From: Gemmatimonadota bacterium
GTDB taxonomy: Bacteria > Latescibacterota > UBA2968 > UBA8231
Length of the DNA stretch: 64,000 bases
Direction of reading: 5' to 3'
Assembly: GCA_018660835.1 (NCBI GenBank)
Contig: JABJJN010000007.1
Coordinates: 1-64,000 of the forward strand
In this document: in pieces, positions 1 to 9,508 of the stretch
Layout: each line of letters begins with the position of its first letter
How positions within the stretch are numbered: the first letter of the stretch is position 1
Notes under the pieces: model-generated
What the model was told of the DNA's origin: nothing
Databases searched by the model: none
What the model saw: only the letters and a program-made list of their open reading frames with translations
Made by a program: the position numbers and the translations under genes

Positions 1-1410
1 CACCAGCATCGTGATGTGTTAGGAATGACACTCTTTGCGCGTGGACAGGAACGACTTGGCGACATGGGCTACACGCATACGCGGTATCGAGCGTGGACAC
101 TGACGACGCTGTCGCACAATACGGTCACCGTCGATGGCATCGATCAGCAGGCGGGGTCGTTGGAGAATCCGTCGGATGGGGCGCTCACACTGTTTGTGCC
201 CGGCGATGGTGATCTGCTCGCTGTGGTCGAAGCTCGAGGAGAGCGTGCCTATCCTGATTTGGTGGATGAATACAAACGCATGCTCGTGCAGATCGGTGCA
301 GACGACGATGCGTATGTGGTGGATCTGTTTTCAGTTGTCGGTGGTTCACGTCATGAATACGTCCTGACAGGAGACGCCGATCACGATGGGGCTCTCGAAC
401 ATGATCTACCGATGCAGTTGGTTGGCCCGATGTTGTTGCCCGAAGGAGTCGAAGTAAGTCTGCCGACGGGAGAGAGCACACCGGGTGAGGCGGGTGGCCA
501 TAATCTCGGCTACGCCTTTTTACGCGATGTGCAGCAGGTACCGATCGATGGCGCGTGGACGGTCACCTTTGCCAGTGACGCCGAGATGACGGGCGCTGTG
601 AAGGTGCATGGTACGGCGCTTGGCAGTGATGACATTCTCTTCAGTGCGCAGGCGCCGTCTGTTCGGCGGGCACAGGATGATGATGCCGCCCTGGATCAGT
701 TCACCATGCCCGTGCTTGTGCATCGACGCGAGAGCAATGACGGTGCGGCCCTGACAAGTCGTTTCGTGACAGTTCTTGAGACGATTTCTGAGGACGGCGC
801 TTTCGTGGATGGTGTAGAGCGTCTCGAAGCGGAGGCTGGCAGCGACGGCGTTGCCGTGCGGATCACATGGGATGATACGGTGGATCTGCTGCTCGTCGGA
901 GCCGATGCGAATTCGACGGTTCGTGCTGGCGATGTTGAACTGCAGGGGCGACTCGGCTTTGTGCGAATGCGGGGTGATGAGGTCGTGGAAATGCGTCTCG
1001 TCGGTGGCACGAAGCTGAGTGCGGGTGGACGCGAACTAGCGGGCAAGGGCGTACAGCGAGGTTTTGTCGCGGCGACGAAGCGACGCGAAACAGGAAGTGA
1101 CGTGGATGCTCTGGTGACGAATCTGTCCGGATCGGCATTGGGCGAAGGGGCCGGGCTGTGGGCGATTGTCGCCGAAGCGGATGGTTTCCACCATGGGCAC
1201 CAGATCGTTGGCATGGATGGTGCCTCGGAAACCGGAACAACCTTGGTCCTGGCCAATGATCCGGGCTATGCTGTCGCTGGTGACAGTGGCAAGAGCGGCA
1301 GTAGTGAGGCGAGCGCAAGCGGTGAGATGGCCTACTTCCCGGGCCGTTCGTGGCAAGGCGAGACGGCGGTGGAGGTTGTCACGACGGCGGCGTGGTCGGT
1401 TTCACGCTGA
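1..1410 (+). CDS. Heparinase II/III-like protein, C-terminal part (5' end outside window)
   Basis: The frame is open from the first base, so the true start lies upstream; the GTG at 16 is unlikely to be the start. The segment begins inside the lyase region: the stretch reading LSHNTVTVDG, about 35 residues in, matches the block where heparinase II/III-like polysaccharide lyases enter their C-terminal beta-sandwich. The remaining 420 residues are beta-rich, with many short V/D/G-containing strands and no membrane segment. Family members cleave uronic-acid-containing polysaccharides by beta-elimination, but the catalytic toroid is off-window, so activity and substrate cannot be judged. The 3' end overlaps the convergent tex gene by 32 bp. 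Other heparinase-like genes lie at 32.2 and 42.4 kb, which fits a polysaccharide-degrading lifestyle. Confidence 0.75.
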   Translation, partial: HQHRDVLGMTLFARGQERLGDMGYTHTRYRAWTLTTLSHNTVTVDGIDQQAGSLENPSDGALTLFVPGDGDLLAVVEARGERAYPDLVDEYKRMLVQIGADDDAYVVDLFSVVGGSRHEYVLTGDADHDGALEHDLPMQLVGPMLLPEGVEVSLPTGESTPGEAGGHNLGYAFLRDVQQVPIDGAWTVTFASDAEMTGAVKVHGTALGSDDILFSAQAPSVRRAQDDDAALDQFTMPVLVHRRESNDGAALTSRFVTVLETISEDGAFVDGVERLEAEAGSDGVAVRITWDDTVDLLLVGADANSTVRAGDVELQGRLGFVRMRGDEVVEMRLVGGTKLSAGGRELAGKGVQRGFVAATKRRETGSDVDALVTNLSGSALGEGAGLWAIVAEADGFHHGHQIVGMDGASETGTTLVLANDPGYAVAGDSGKSGSSEASASGEMAYFPGRSWQGETAVEVVTTAAWSVSR

Positions 1411-3559
1411 CGGATTCTGCAGGATCGCGTTTCATGGATAAGGCAATGCGTTTGCGATCCAGATCGATGTCGAGAACCCGCACTTTGATCTGCTGTGCGA
1501 CTTTGACGACGTCATTTGGATCCTTCACATAGCGATCGGCGAGTTGGCTCACGTGGATGAGACCATCCTGATGCACGCCGACATCCACGAAGGCGCCAAA
1601 GTTGGTGATGTTTGTCACGACGCCGGGTAGAATCATGCCCTGTTCGAGGTCCTGCATGGTTTCGATCCCATCGGCAAAGGCAAAAGCCTCGAATTGCTCA
1701 CGAGGATCGCGGCCTGGTCGTGCCAGTTCTACGAGGATGTCCTGCAGCGTCGGAATGCCAAGATCCCCATCGACATACTGCTGCAAGTCAATCTGTTCAC
1801 GCAGCTCAGGTTGGGCGATCAGATCGGCGACGGTGCACTTGAGATCGGTGGCCATGCGATCGACGACGGCATAGCGCTCAGGGTGGACGGCACTGGCATC
1901 GAGAGGATGTTTGGCGTCGCGGATGCGCAGAAAACCGGCAGCCAATTCGTAGGCGCGTTTACCGAGTCGGGGCACCTCAAGTAACTGGCGGCGGCTGCCG
2001 AAGGGGCCATTGTCGCGCCGGTGGTCGATGATGTTGCGAGCCAGCTGTGGGCCCAGACCGGAGACATAGGCGAGCAAATTGTGGCTCGCCGTGTTGAGAT
2101 CCACACCGACGCTATTTACGCAACTGACGACGACGTCATCGAGACCGGCCTTCAGGTCGTGCTCCTCTACATCGTGCTGATACTGACCGACGCCGATGGA
2201 CTTTGGATCGATCTTCACCAGTTCCGCCAGAGGGTCCATGAGACGACGACCGATGGAGACGGAACCACGCACGGTCAGATCGTGGTCGGGGAACTCTTCG
2301 CGTGCAACGTCTGAAGCGGAATAGACAGACGCACCCGCTTCGTTGACCATGACGATCTGAATTGAGGCGGGCAAATCCAGACCACGGACGAAGCGTTCTG
2401 TCTCGCGTCCCCCCGTGCCATTGCCGATGGCGATGGCTTCGATCGTATGTCGTGTACACAGCTGACGCAGGACGTCGGCGGCCTTCGCCGTGTGTCGATC
2501 AGGGAAAATGACGTCATCGTGGACGAGGCCTCCCTGACGGTCAAGGCACACGAGTTTGCAGCCCGTGCGAAGTCCTGGGTCGAGGGCCAGAACATGGCGT
2601 GCACCCAGCGGTGCAGCGAGTAGCAGCTGGCGCAGATTCTCGGCGAAGACACGTATCGCCTCGGCGTCGGCGCGTCGCTTTGTCTCGACACGTAGCTCTG
2701 TCTCCATGCCGAGAGAGAGCAGACGTTTGTAGCCGTCGGCGATGGCGAGGCGCACCTGATCGCTGGCAGCGCCACTGCCACGCAGGAAGCGACGCTCGAG
2801 GGCGGCAAGGCATTCAGCCTCGGGGCCGATGATGCGGAAAGACAGTAGACGTTCCTTCTCACCACGCCGCATGGCGAGAATGCGGTGCGATGGCGCCCGC
2901 GAGACGGGCTCTTCCCAGTCGAAATAGTCGCGGAATTTCTGCGCCTCCTGCTCTTTGCCCGAGGCGACCTGTGTGCGAAAGACACCACGTGTCTGAAAGA
3001 GACGGCGAATCTCGGCACGAGCCTCCGGGTTCTCGCTGACCCATTCGGCGATGATGTCGCGGGCACCGGCGAGGGCATCGTTGACGGTGGCGACATCCTT
3101 CTCGGCGTTGACAAAGTCGGCGGCGAGTTTCTCCGGCATCGATCCGTCCTGCTGCAGCAGGATCTTTGTCGCCAGTGGCTCGAGGCCCCGTTCGCGTGCC
3201 ATGGTCGCTCGCGTGCGGCGTTTGGGTCGGTAGGGCAGATAGATGTCTTCGAGAGCACTCAAGGTGGAGGCGCCATTCACCTTGGTGCGGAGTTCGTCGG
3301 TAAGTACTCCCTGTTCCTCGAGGGATTCCAGGACCGTCGTGCGACGCTGGGTGAGTTCGCGTAGCTGTGCGACTCGATCGCGGATCGCCGTGACGGCAAC
3401 CTCATCGAGAGAGTCCGTCTGTTCCTTGCGGTAGCGGGCGATGAAGGGGATGGTGCCGCCCTCATCAAGGAGGGTGATCGTCGCAGCGACTTGTCCCGGT
3501 TTCAGGGATAGCTCTGTGGCGATCTGCGGCGAGAAGTCGGTATCTGTCGTCTCATTCAT
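1379..3559 (-). CDS. tex: Tex-family S1 RNA-binding transcription accessory protein
   Basis: The protein has 726 aa from the ATG at 3559, close to the usual Tex length. A longer reading frame upstream has low-complexity, R-rich sequence and is not credible. Domain order matches Tex: N-terminal helical region with the hallmark GTIPFIARYRKE (about residues 35-50); YqgF/RNase H-like domain around LALDPGLRTG (about 323); helix-hairpin-helix region with NTAS and GLG (about 485-560); and a C-terminal S1 domain (about 645-712, with FGAFVDVGVHQDGLIHVSQ). Tex is a cytoplasmic nucleic-acid-binding protein linked to transcription and RNA metabolism. It stands alone, convergent with the heparinase-like gene and divergent from the aldo/keto reductase-like gene. 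The 370-bp upstream region holds a chain of short hairpins. No strong Shine-Dalgarno sequence is visible. Confidence 0.96.
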   Translation of the reverse strand: MNETTDTDFSPQIATELSLKPGQVAATITLLDEGGTIPFIARYRKEQTDSLDEVAVTAIRDRVAQLRELTQRRTTVLESLEEQGVLTDELRTKVNGASTLSALEDIYLPYRPKRRTRATMARERGLEPLATKILLQQDGSMPEKLAADFVNAEKDVATVNDALAGARDIIAEWVSENPEARAEIRRLFQTRGVFRTQVASGKEQEAQKFRDYFDWEEPVSRAPSHRILAMRRGEKERLLSFRIIGPEAECLAALERRFLRGSGAASDQVRLAIADGYKRLLSLGMETELRVETKRRADAEAIRVFAENLRQLLLAAPLGARHVLALDPGLRTGCKLVCLDRQGGLVHDDVIFPDRHTAKAADVLRQLCTRHTIEAIAIGNGTGGRETERFVRGLDLPASIQIVMVNEAGASVYSASDVAREEFPDHDLTVRGSVSIGRRLMDPLAELVKIDPKSIGVGQYQHDVEEHDLKAGLDDVVVSCVNSVGVDLNTASHNLLAYVSGLGPQLARNIIDHRRDNGPFGSRRQLLEVPRLGKRAYELAAGFLRIRDAKHPLDASAVHPERYAVVDRMATDLKCTVADLIAQPELREQIDLQQYVDGDLGIPTLQDILVELARPGRDPREQFEAFAFADGIETMQDLEQGMILPGVVTNITNFGAFVDVGVHQDGLIHVSQLADRYVKDPNDVVKVAQQIKVRVLDIDLDRKRIALSMKRDPAESVSVKPTTPPS

Positions 3560-3596
3560 GGAGACGGAAGATCGACATTTGGCATTTGTGCGCCAG

Positions 3597-3718
3597 GTTG
3601 GTCTTGGCCAACACCCTTGGGCGCGGTGCTTCGGATTGCGGCTCGTCTCACGAGCTGATCGAATGCCGCATCCTGCGGCTCGATCAGCGGACGCCGTCCT
3701 GGCGTCCGCCCTTCGGGC
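3597..3718. repeat. Chain of five consecutive short hairpins upstream of tex
   Basis: Five inverted repeats follow one another almost without gaps: GTTGG/CCAAC (3597-3612), GCTCG/CGAGC (3641-3655), CTGATCGA..GCCGCA/TGCGGC..TCGATCAG (3655-3687, two-base bulge), GCGGACGCC/GGCGTCCGC with a 5-base loop (3687-3709), and GCCC/GGGC (3708-3718). The last four share boundary bases. The stretch lies in the noncoding space between divergent tex and the aldo/keto reductase-like gene. It could be a REP-like mosaic, a structured leader of the leftward tex transcript, or a terminator-rich spacer. No T-run follows any stem, so simple intrinsic termination is not supported. No second copy was noticed in the window. 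Confidence 0.5.
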
Positions 3719-3931
3719 CCTATACTCGACGAACCTGTCCTTCACTCGTGCACCCTGCGGTTTCGGCCAAGATCATTTGGAAACTGCGAAAAGCCACGTC
3801 CAGTGACAGGCAGATCCAGTTGCTTGAGCCCGTCCAAGATCGCTGATCGGAAGCTTCATTGATCCAGTGGTGAGGAACTACGAGCTTGAGGTCCAAGTAA
3901 CACAAAATCGAGAGCAAGGAGAATCACAGTC

Positions 3932-4780
3932 GTGACAGTGGAACGAACATATGACAGGGTGACGTTGCCTCATCTGGGCAATCAGGTCTTGCGCATGGGA
4001 GTTGCTGCCAATGGCGGCCTCGAGTCAGAGGATATCACCTATGCGGCAGAGCGGGGGGTGAATCTTTGGCTCTATGGTCGGAGTTTCGGCAAGGCGACGG
4101 CACCGTTGAAGGATCTGCTGGCGCGCGAGCGTGAGAAGCATGTGGTGGTCATGCTTGGCACATTCGTGCTCACAGCACGTGGAGCGCGGCGAACGGTGGA
4201 GAAGGCGCGGCGCGAACTTGGCATCGATACGGTGGATCTTTTCCTCATGCCGTGGCTGGGACGCACGTCGCGTTTCAGTCCGGCAATTCAGGATGCGCTC
4301 GCGGACATGCGTGAGGCAGGCCTTGTGCGTGGTGTCGGGACGAGCATCCACGATCGGGAGCGGGCGGGTCGACTGGCGGCGGATTCGATTCTCGATGCTT
4401 TCATGCTGCGCTACAATGCGAAACATCCCGGAGCGGAGACCGATGTGTTTCCTCACCTGGCGAAGCGGGATCCGATCGTCATCTCCTATACGGCCACATC
4501 ATGGCGGCAACTGCTGAAGCCATTGCAAGGCGCTCAGATGCCTCCGTGGCCGGGTGCCCATGTGGGTGCTGCCATGCCACCTCTTACAGCCCCTATGTGT
4601 TATCGCTTCGTCCTCAATAGTCCACATGTGCATGCTACGTGGACAGCGCCCGGAAACCGACAGGAACTCGACGAGAATCTCGCTGCTTTGGATGCGGGCC
4701 CGTTATCGGCGGAAGAGGAGGTGTGGGTGCGCGAATATGGCAAACAGGTCAAGTCGAAACGGAAACGCGACTACGTCTGA
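3932..4780 (+). CDS. Aldo/keto reductase-fold protein lacking the catalytic tetrad
   Basis: The protein has 282 aa with a GTG start preceded by an AGGAG-type ribosome site. Its overall order follows short aldo/keto reductases: LPHLGNQVLRMG near the N-terminus, GVNLWLYGRSFG (about 46-57), VVVMLGTF, IDTVDLFLMPWLGR (about 101-114), VRGVGTSIHDRERA, then a C-terminal segment resembling the usual mxYCmp/CGCC region but without its cysteines. The family's Asp-Tyr-Lys-His tetrad is not visible. Where D and Y are expected (xDTAxxYG) the protein has L and F; the Lys strand ends MLGT; and the LLHWP-type His is replaced by LMPW. It is therefore probably a non-canonical or non-redox member. Its neighbours are unrelated and give no substrate clue. 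Confidence 0.75.
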   Translation: MTVERTYDRVTLPHLGNQVLRMGVAANGGLESEDITYAAERGVNLWLYGRSFGKATAPLKDLLAREREKHVVVMLGTFVLTARGARRTVEKARRELGIDTVDLFLMPWLGRTSRFSPAIQDALADMREAGLVRGVGTSIHDRERAGRLAADSILDAFMLRYNAKHPGAETDVFPHLAKRDPIVISYTATSWRQLLKPLQGAQMPPWPGAHVGAAMPPLTAPMCYRFVLNSPHVHATWTAPGNRQELDENLAALDAGPLSAEEEVWVREYGKQVKSKRKRDYV

Positions 4781-4845
4781 GTCAGGGCCTATGGCGTAAT
4801 GCTTGCGCGTGTTGCGACGGGCCGCCCGAGTCGGCCGTAGTGCCT

Positions 4846-6222
4846 TTAGGAATCTTCTGGCGGACGGTCTGCTGGTTTGCCGAAGAAGAGGCAGGCGAAG
4901 GCGAGGGAGAAGGGTAAGATGGCCATCGTCGTCAGCACGGGGCCGTAACCTCCCATCAGATCGCGCGCGATGCCGAAGGGCATCGGTCCCAAGGCCGACG
5001 CAGCCACGAGCAGCGTCGATGAGAAGCCGGCAATCGCGCCGAGATGCTGCCGGCCGTAGTAGTTGGCGAAGATGACACCCATCACGAGCATCTCAATGCC
5101 GCTCTGAATTCCCCAGAAAATTCCGAAAGCGTAAGCGTGCGTCACAGAACTCAGATGCGTGGCGCTGATGAGGACGGCGCTTTCCATGAACAGTGAAGCT
5201 GCAAGGAGAAATCGCGGCGGGATGCGGCCGATGACGAGGCCGGTGATCAACTGAAACGCGGCACTTGTGGCGGCGATGGGAACAAAGACCGTCGCCGCCG
5301 TCGATGCAGAGAGTCCGCCATCTTCAAAGACGGAGAAGATGTGGAAATACAGTCCCGTATTGAGCATGGCGACGCAGGACATGGCGGCACAAGTGACCCA
5401 GAAAGCCGTCGATTGCTTGGCTTGGGCGAGTGTCCAATTCACTTCGAGAGGCTCAGATGTCGATTCGGCGCGTTTGGGGGGCGATGAATCTTGATCGGAT
5501 GTGGCTGACTCGGCGCTCTGTGATGTGGGGTTGTCGTCGTCGGGCTTCAGGCCTGCGCCATCGGGCAGCAGACCATGATCCTCTGGTCGATCGCGGGCGA
5601 AGATGTAACCCAGTGGCAACATCACACCGAGCAGGATTCCACCGAGAATCACGTACGTCCAGCGCCAGCCATGTTGATCGATGAGGGTGTTCGCCAGATA
5701 CGGGAACAGACCGCTCAGCAGTGCACCGACGACACCGACGATGCCCATGATTCTGCCACGCCGCCGAACCCACCAAAGGTTGATCACGTTCTTGCTGGCC
5801 AGCGTCAGTGAGCCCTGGCCGAATTGCCGCAATACGACAAAGCCGAAGAACAACATGACGGCATTGCGCACGAGACTCATGTAAATACAGGCCAGTCCCA
5901 ACAGCAGACTGAAGAGGCAGATCATGAACCGTGAGCCGCGCCGATCGAAGAGACGACCGACCCAGGGGAGGAAGAGACTCGCAGTGAGGGTCGCTGCCGT
6001 GTAGAGGGTGCTGACGATGGATCGGCTCAGACCCAGATCTTCGATGAAGTGATTGAGAAATGCGGAGAAACCGGGTGTCTGCCCCGGATTCGTCATCACG
6101 CCACCGGTGGCACCGAGGGCAACGATGACCCAGCCGTAGTAGAACGGGGTACTGTGAACCAGGCGACTACGCCGGGAGGCGTACCGAGTCGGACGTTTCT
6201 CCGGCGGATCCTGCGACGTCAC
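4846..6222 (-). CDS. MFS transporter, monocarboxylate/OFA-like
   Basis: The protein has 458 aa and about twelve hydrophobic segments in two halves. A polar, S/D/P-rich central loop lies at about residues 215-265. The first helix begins FYYGWVIVALG, and GRLFDRRGSR is the loop 2-3 motif of the major facilitator superfamily. The layout resembles oxalate/formate or monocarboxylate-type carriers; the substrate is unknown. The start is GTG at 6222, overlapping the stop of the upstream cytochrome c peroxidase gene by four bases (GTGA). The two are therefore probably translationally coupled and belong to one unit with the LVIVD-repeat secreted protein. It acts in the inner membrane. Confidence 0.9.
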   Translation of the reverse strand: MTSQDPPEKRPTRYASRRSRLVHSTPFYYGWVIVALGATGGVMTNPGQTPGFSAFLNHFIEDLGLSRSIVSTLYTAATLTASLFLPWVGRLFDRRGSRFMICLFSLLLGLACIYMSLVRNAVMLFFGFVVLRQFGQGSLTLASKNVINLWWVRRRGRIMGIVGVVGALLSGLFPYLANTLIDQHGWRWTYVILGGILLGVMLPLGYIFARDRPEDHGLLPDGAGLKPDDDNPTSQSAESATSDQDSSPPKRAESTSEPLEVNWTLAQAKQSTAFWVTCAAMSCVAMLNTGLYFHIFSVFEDGGLSASTAATVFVPIAATSAAFQLITGLVIGRIPPRFLLAASLFMESAVLISATHLSSVTHAYAFGIFWGIQSGIEMLVMGVIFANYYGRQHLGAIAGFSSTLLVAASALGPMPFGIARDLMGGYGPVLTTMAILPFSLAFACLFFGKPADRPPEDS

Positions 6223-7334
6223 GGGCGAATCAGAAAATCAGGATCGGAGAGCGTGAGCAGGAAGGCGATGATCGCATCCTTCTGCTCACCTGTCAGCCGC
6301 GTTTCCCTGCCAACGAGTAGGGGATCGAGGGTCGGCGAGCTTTGCAGCCCGCCATCGTAGTGATCGATGGCTTCGCTCAATGTCTGGAATCGTCCGTCAT
6401 GCATGTAGGGGGCCGTGTGCTCGATGTTCCGCAGAGTGGGCGAGCGAAACTTGCCTGCATCGTAGACAGATCCCGTAACGGACGCCAGACCCGAGTCGCT
6501 GATGGTCGCCTGCAGACCATTGTTGTGAAACTGATTGTCTGTGAGCAGCACTGTGCCATGGCAATGGAAGCAGTCGCCGATCTCGTTGAAAAAGAGTTCG
6601 ACACCGAGCAACTCCTGTGCTGTGAGGGTGTCCGTGCCGGCGGCATAGCGATCGAAGCGTGAGTTGGCGGAGATCAATGTGCGCTCGAACTGAGCGATGG
6701 CTTTCACGGTGCGATCGGCAGTAATCTTGCCCGGGCCAAAGGCTGCCTCGAAGAGAGTCGGGTAGCGAGGGTGGCGCGAGAGTTTGGCTTCCACATTCGC
6801 CCACGTCTCGCCCATCTCATCTGCATCGACGACGGGTTGCAGGGCCTGATCCTCCAGGCTGGCGGCGCGGCCATCCCAGAACAGGGCCGGCATCCACGCG
6901 GCATTCGCCAGGGTCATCGAGTTACGTGCCGTGCGGCCATCGACGCCGCGGCTGAAGCGAGCCTGATCACTGAAGGCGAACTGCGGTCGGTGGCAACTGG
7001 CACAGGAGCGGGTGCTGTCGATGGAGAGGATCGGGTCGAAGAACAGACGTCGACCGAGTTCGACGCCCTCGACAGAGAGGGCATTGTCCTCGGGGATCTC
7101 TGGTGCTGGGAAACCTTCGGGGATGACGAGGTCGTAGGGCGTGCCGAAGGGGATGGACGGCCCCGTGGAATTGCTGTCGTCGCCGCAGCCTGTCAGTACC
7201 GAAACAACGATAGCGAGGGCGAGTCGGACAGCGCCGACTGAGAGCCGAAGGAAACTTCGAGAAACTGACTGGCGACGACTAGGTCTTGGTCGCGACAGTA
7301 GGACGCGGAGTCGAGGGACTCGGAATCGCTTCAA
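6219..7334 (-). CDS. Di-haem cytochrome c peroxidase / MauG-family lipoprotein
   Basis: The protein has 371 aa with two CxxCH haem c sites: CASCH (about 111-115) and CFHCH (about 255-259). A lipobox VLTGC (Cys50) follows a hydrophobic stretch, so it is likely an exported lipoprotein. FWDGRAASLEDQA and the spacing of the haem motifs match the CcpA/MauG family, which reduces hydrogen peroxide or oxidises protein substrates in the cell envelope. The track start is TTG at 7334, overlapping the upstream stop by four bases (TTGA). Because the pre-lipobox segment is long (about 49 aa), an internal GTG start nearer the hydrophobic stretch is also possible. It lies between a secreted LVIVD-repeat protein and an MFS carrier in one coupled unit, suggesting a shared envelope function. 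Confidence 0.92.
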   Translation of the reverse strand: MKRFRVPRLRVLLSRPRPSRRQSVSRSFLRLSVGAVRLALAIVVSVLTGCGDDSNSTGPSIPFGTPYDLVIPEGFPAPEIPEDNALSVEGVELGRRLFFDPILSIDSTRSCASCHRPQFAFSDQARFSRGVDGRTARNSMTLANAAWMPALFWDGRAASLEDQALQPVVDADEMGETWANVEAKLSRHPRYPTLFEAAFGPGKITADRTVKAIAQFERTLISANSRFDRYAAGTDTLTAQELLGVELFFNEIGDCFHCHGTVLLTDNQFHNNGLQATISDSGLASVTGSVYDAGKFRSPTLRNIEHTAPYMHDGRFQTLSEAIDHYDGGLQSSPTLDPLLVGRETRLTGEQKDAIIAFLLTLSDPDFLIRP

Positions 7335-9508
7335 CGCAACAGGAGCAGCTTGCGGGTCTGCGTGATGGAGCCAGTCTGTAGTCGAATCAGATATGTACCG
7401 GTCGCAAGGTGATGGCCGTCATCGTCGCGGCCATCCCATCGGGCATGGTACGTGCCGGCGGGTCGTATCCCCTGTACGAGGTCGACAACACGCTGGCCGG
7501 AGAGGTTGAAGACAGAGAGGGTCACGTCCGTGGCCTCGGTCAGCTCATAGGGGATGATCGTTTCGGCGTTGAAGGGGTTTGGGTAGTTACGGCCGAGGAC
7601 GTTGGCGGTGGGTTGTGTACTCTGGCGTGTTTCGAGGACGGCTGTATCGGGTGATGGGGCGCCGGTGACGAAGCGGATATCATCCACGTGGAACGTGCCG
7701 CGCAACGTTCCGATGAAGCGGACGTCTTCTATGTCGAAGTCACCCCCCGCGAAAAAGTCCGACAGGGGGATCTCCACTTCCTGCCATTCCGCTTTCTCCA
7801 GGTCGATCAGCGGGATTTCATCGCCGACGATTCTTACCGTCGAGGTAGCCACGTTGAGATAGACGCTTAGCGCCGGGCGACGGCCTGGATCGGTGTTCCC
7901 GGGATGAATTGCAAAACGAAGCGACTTGTAGGCCGCCGCTGGAACCGGTTCGGTCGCCGACCACCGGAGGTTGAAGCCAAGGGCATCGATGCCGACAGAG
8001 GTCTCCCCCGAGAAGACTTCATCCGTCGCTTCGTAGTTCACCTCGGCGCTCGAAATCCACGTTTGCTCCCATCTGGAGTCGAGTCCTTCGGATGTGACGA
8101 TGAGATCCTCTTCGGGGTACACCGTGAAACTGGTGGTTGCCGGATAGATGTGTCCATGCTGGTCCTCCAGTACCGCACGAAGATCGTGTCGTCCAATGGC
8201 GATGTCCGCTGGTATCTGCAGGGAACCAACGAACTGACCTTCGTCAGCTAGTGTTAACTGGAGCGGAGGAAGGTCGGGCAGATCAGGAGAGGAAAGACTG
8301 ATTTCAGGAAGACTTCCAGCACCACCACCGAGGAAAGGCTCGGTTCGTGCCACAATCTGAACTTCCCGTTTCTGGTCTCTTCCCTTGACGAAAGAGTTGG
8401 AGCCGACCCGTAGTTCGCGAATCGCATGTGTTGGTGGTGTAAAACGCACAGCCCTCAAGCCGGAGAGGGTGCTCTCCGAAATGATGACGATACCGTCGCG
8501 ATAGGGCTGGACCCCCCAGGTATTTCCCGTGGCATAATAGCCGATCTCGACAGGATTGGCGGGGTCGTGGAGATCGAAGATGCGCAATCCAGAGTCGTAG
8601 TGTGCCCAATACAACAGACCATCTTCGACCCAGGGATTGTGTGATCCGAGGAATGAGCCCGTGACGAAGTCCTCGGATCGGAAGGAGCCGATCTCCACCG
8701 GATGAGCCGGATCGCGGGCGTCGGCGACGCGCATGAAGGAGTCCGGATTAAACTCGGCGTTGTAGTACACATAACCATTCTCGGCGGCTGCACTATGAGT
8801 GCCCTCCGGTACTCTCATCGCGGACAGAGTGGTCAATTGATCGGGATCAGATACGTCGGCAATCACCAGACCGCCAGCGCCCTGGGGGATATCGCTCAAG
8901 TAGGCGATGTCGTCGCGGATGAAGATGTCATGAATAATGTTGCTGAAACCTGCTGTCTCGTTTTTCCAGGTTCCAGAGATCACGGGACTGGATGGGTCGG
9001 TGAGATCGACAATTGTGAGGCCTGGACACGAAGCATGGGCAAGATATGCACGGTCAGCATGTAGAAAGGCGTTGTGTACTCCATCGCCACAAGGTTCGGT
9101 GAGCCTGCTCAGGATCTCCGGTTCACGAGGATTCGAGACGTCGATGACGGTGATGCCACCCAAGCCCGTTCCCGTGGGGTGGCCGGAGACGACAGCGATA
9201 TCCCCGGCGACCTTCACATCGTGGGCAGTGCCGACGATTGGCACGGTTGCGACCAGGGTCATCTCTTCCGGATTGGAAACGTCGACGATATAGAGTTCGT
9301 GCGCGCCGACGGCTAAGGTGCCGATGTATCCATAGTCGCCCGAGATGTACATATCGCTCGTCGGTGGGACTTCGGTACGACCGGCGGGTCGGTTGAGTTG
9401 GATCTCTCCCACAAACTCAACGTTCAGAGCGGGTGGGTCCTCCTGTGCTGTCGCAGCTGTCGTGCAGAGTGCTGCGAGCAGGCTAAGGTGTGTTAGGCAC
9501 CGACACAT
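7331..9508 (-). CDS. Secreted LVIVD-repeat protein with type IX-like sorting domain
   Basis: The protein has 725 aa from the ATG at 9508, which has a GGAAGG ribosome site and opens a signal peptide (hydrophobic run ending ATAQED). The upstream extension is not signal-like. About residues 30-360 hold LVIVD-type beta-propeller repeats, recognised by recurring ITVIDVSNP, LYIVDVSNP and LTIVDLTDP blades. The middle contains a beta-sandwich, including a segment resembling a carbohydrate-binding jelly roll with FHVDDIRF. The last 80 residues form a C-terminal sorting domain: NYPNPFNAET, FNLSGQRV, YHARWDGRDDDG and a terminal LIRLQTGSITQTRKLLLLR. It is presumably exported and surface-attached or released. 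It is first in a unit with the cytochrome c peroxidase and MFS genes. Confidence 0.9.
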   Translation of the reverse strand: MCRCLTHLSLLAALCTTAATAQEDPPALNVEFVGEIQLNRPAGRTEVPPTSDMYISGDYGYIGTLAVGAHELYIVDVSNPEEMTLVATVPIVGTAHDVKVAGDIAVVSGHPTGTGLGGITVIDVSNPREPEILSRLTEPCGDGVHNAFLHADRAYLAHASCPGLTIVDLTDPSSPVISGTWKNETAGFSNIIHDIFIRDDIAYLSDIPQGAGGLVIADVSDPDQLTTLSAMRVPEGTHSAAAENGYVYYNAEFNPDSFMRVADARDPAHPVEIGSFRSEDFVTGSFLGSHNPWVEDGLLYWAHYDSGLRIFDLHDPANPVEIGYYATGNTWGVQPYRDGIVIISESTLSGLRAVRFTPPTHAIRELRVGSNSFVKGRDQKREVQIVARTEPFLGGGAGSLPEISLSSPDLPDLPPLQLTLADEGQFVGSLQIPADIAIGRHDLRAVLEDQHGHIYPATTSFTVYPEEDLIVTSEGLDSRWEQTWISSAEVNYEATDEVFSGETSVGIDALGFNLRWSATEPVPAAAYKSLRFAIHPGNTDPGRRPALSVYLNVATSTVRIVGDEIPLIDLEKAEWQEVEIPLSDFFAGGDFDIEDVRFIGTLRGTFHVDDIRFVTGAPSPDTAVLETRQSTQPTANVLGRNYPNPFNAETIIPYELTEATDVTLSVFNLSGQRVVDLVQGIRPAGTYHARWDGRDDDGHHLATGTYLIRLQTGSITQTRKLLLLR

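Noticed and set aside
2275..3258. 327-codon open frame inside tex
   Set aside because: It overlaps tex entirely in another frame, and its composition (R/S/P-rich) is typical of a shadow frame.
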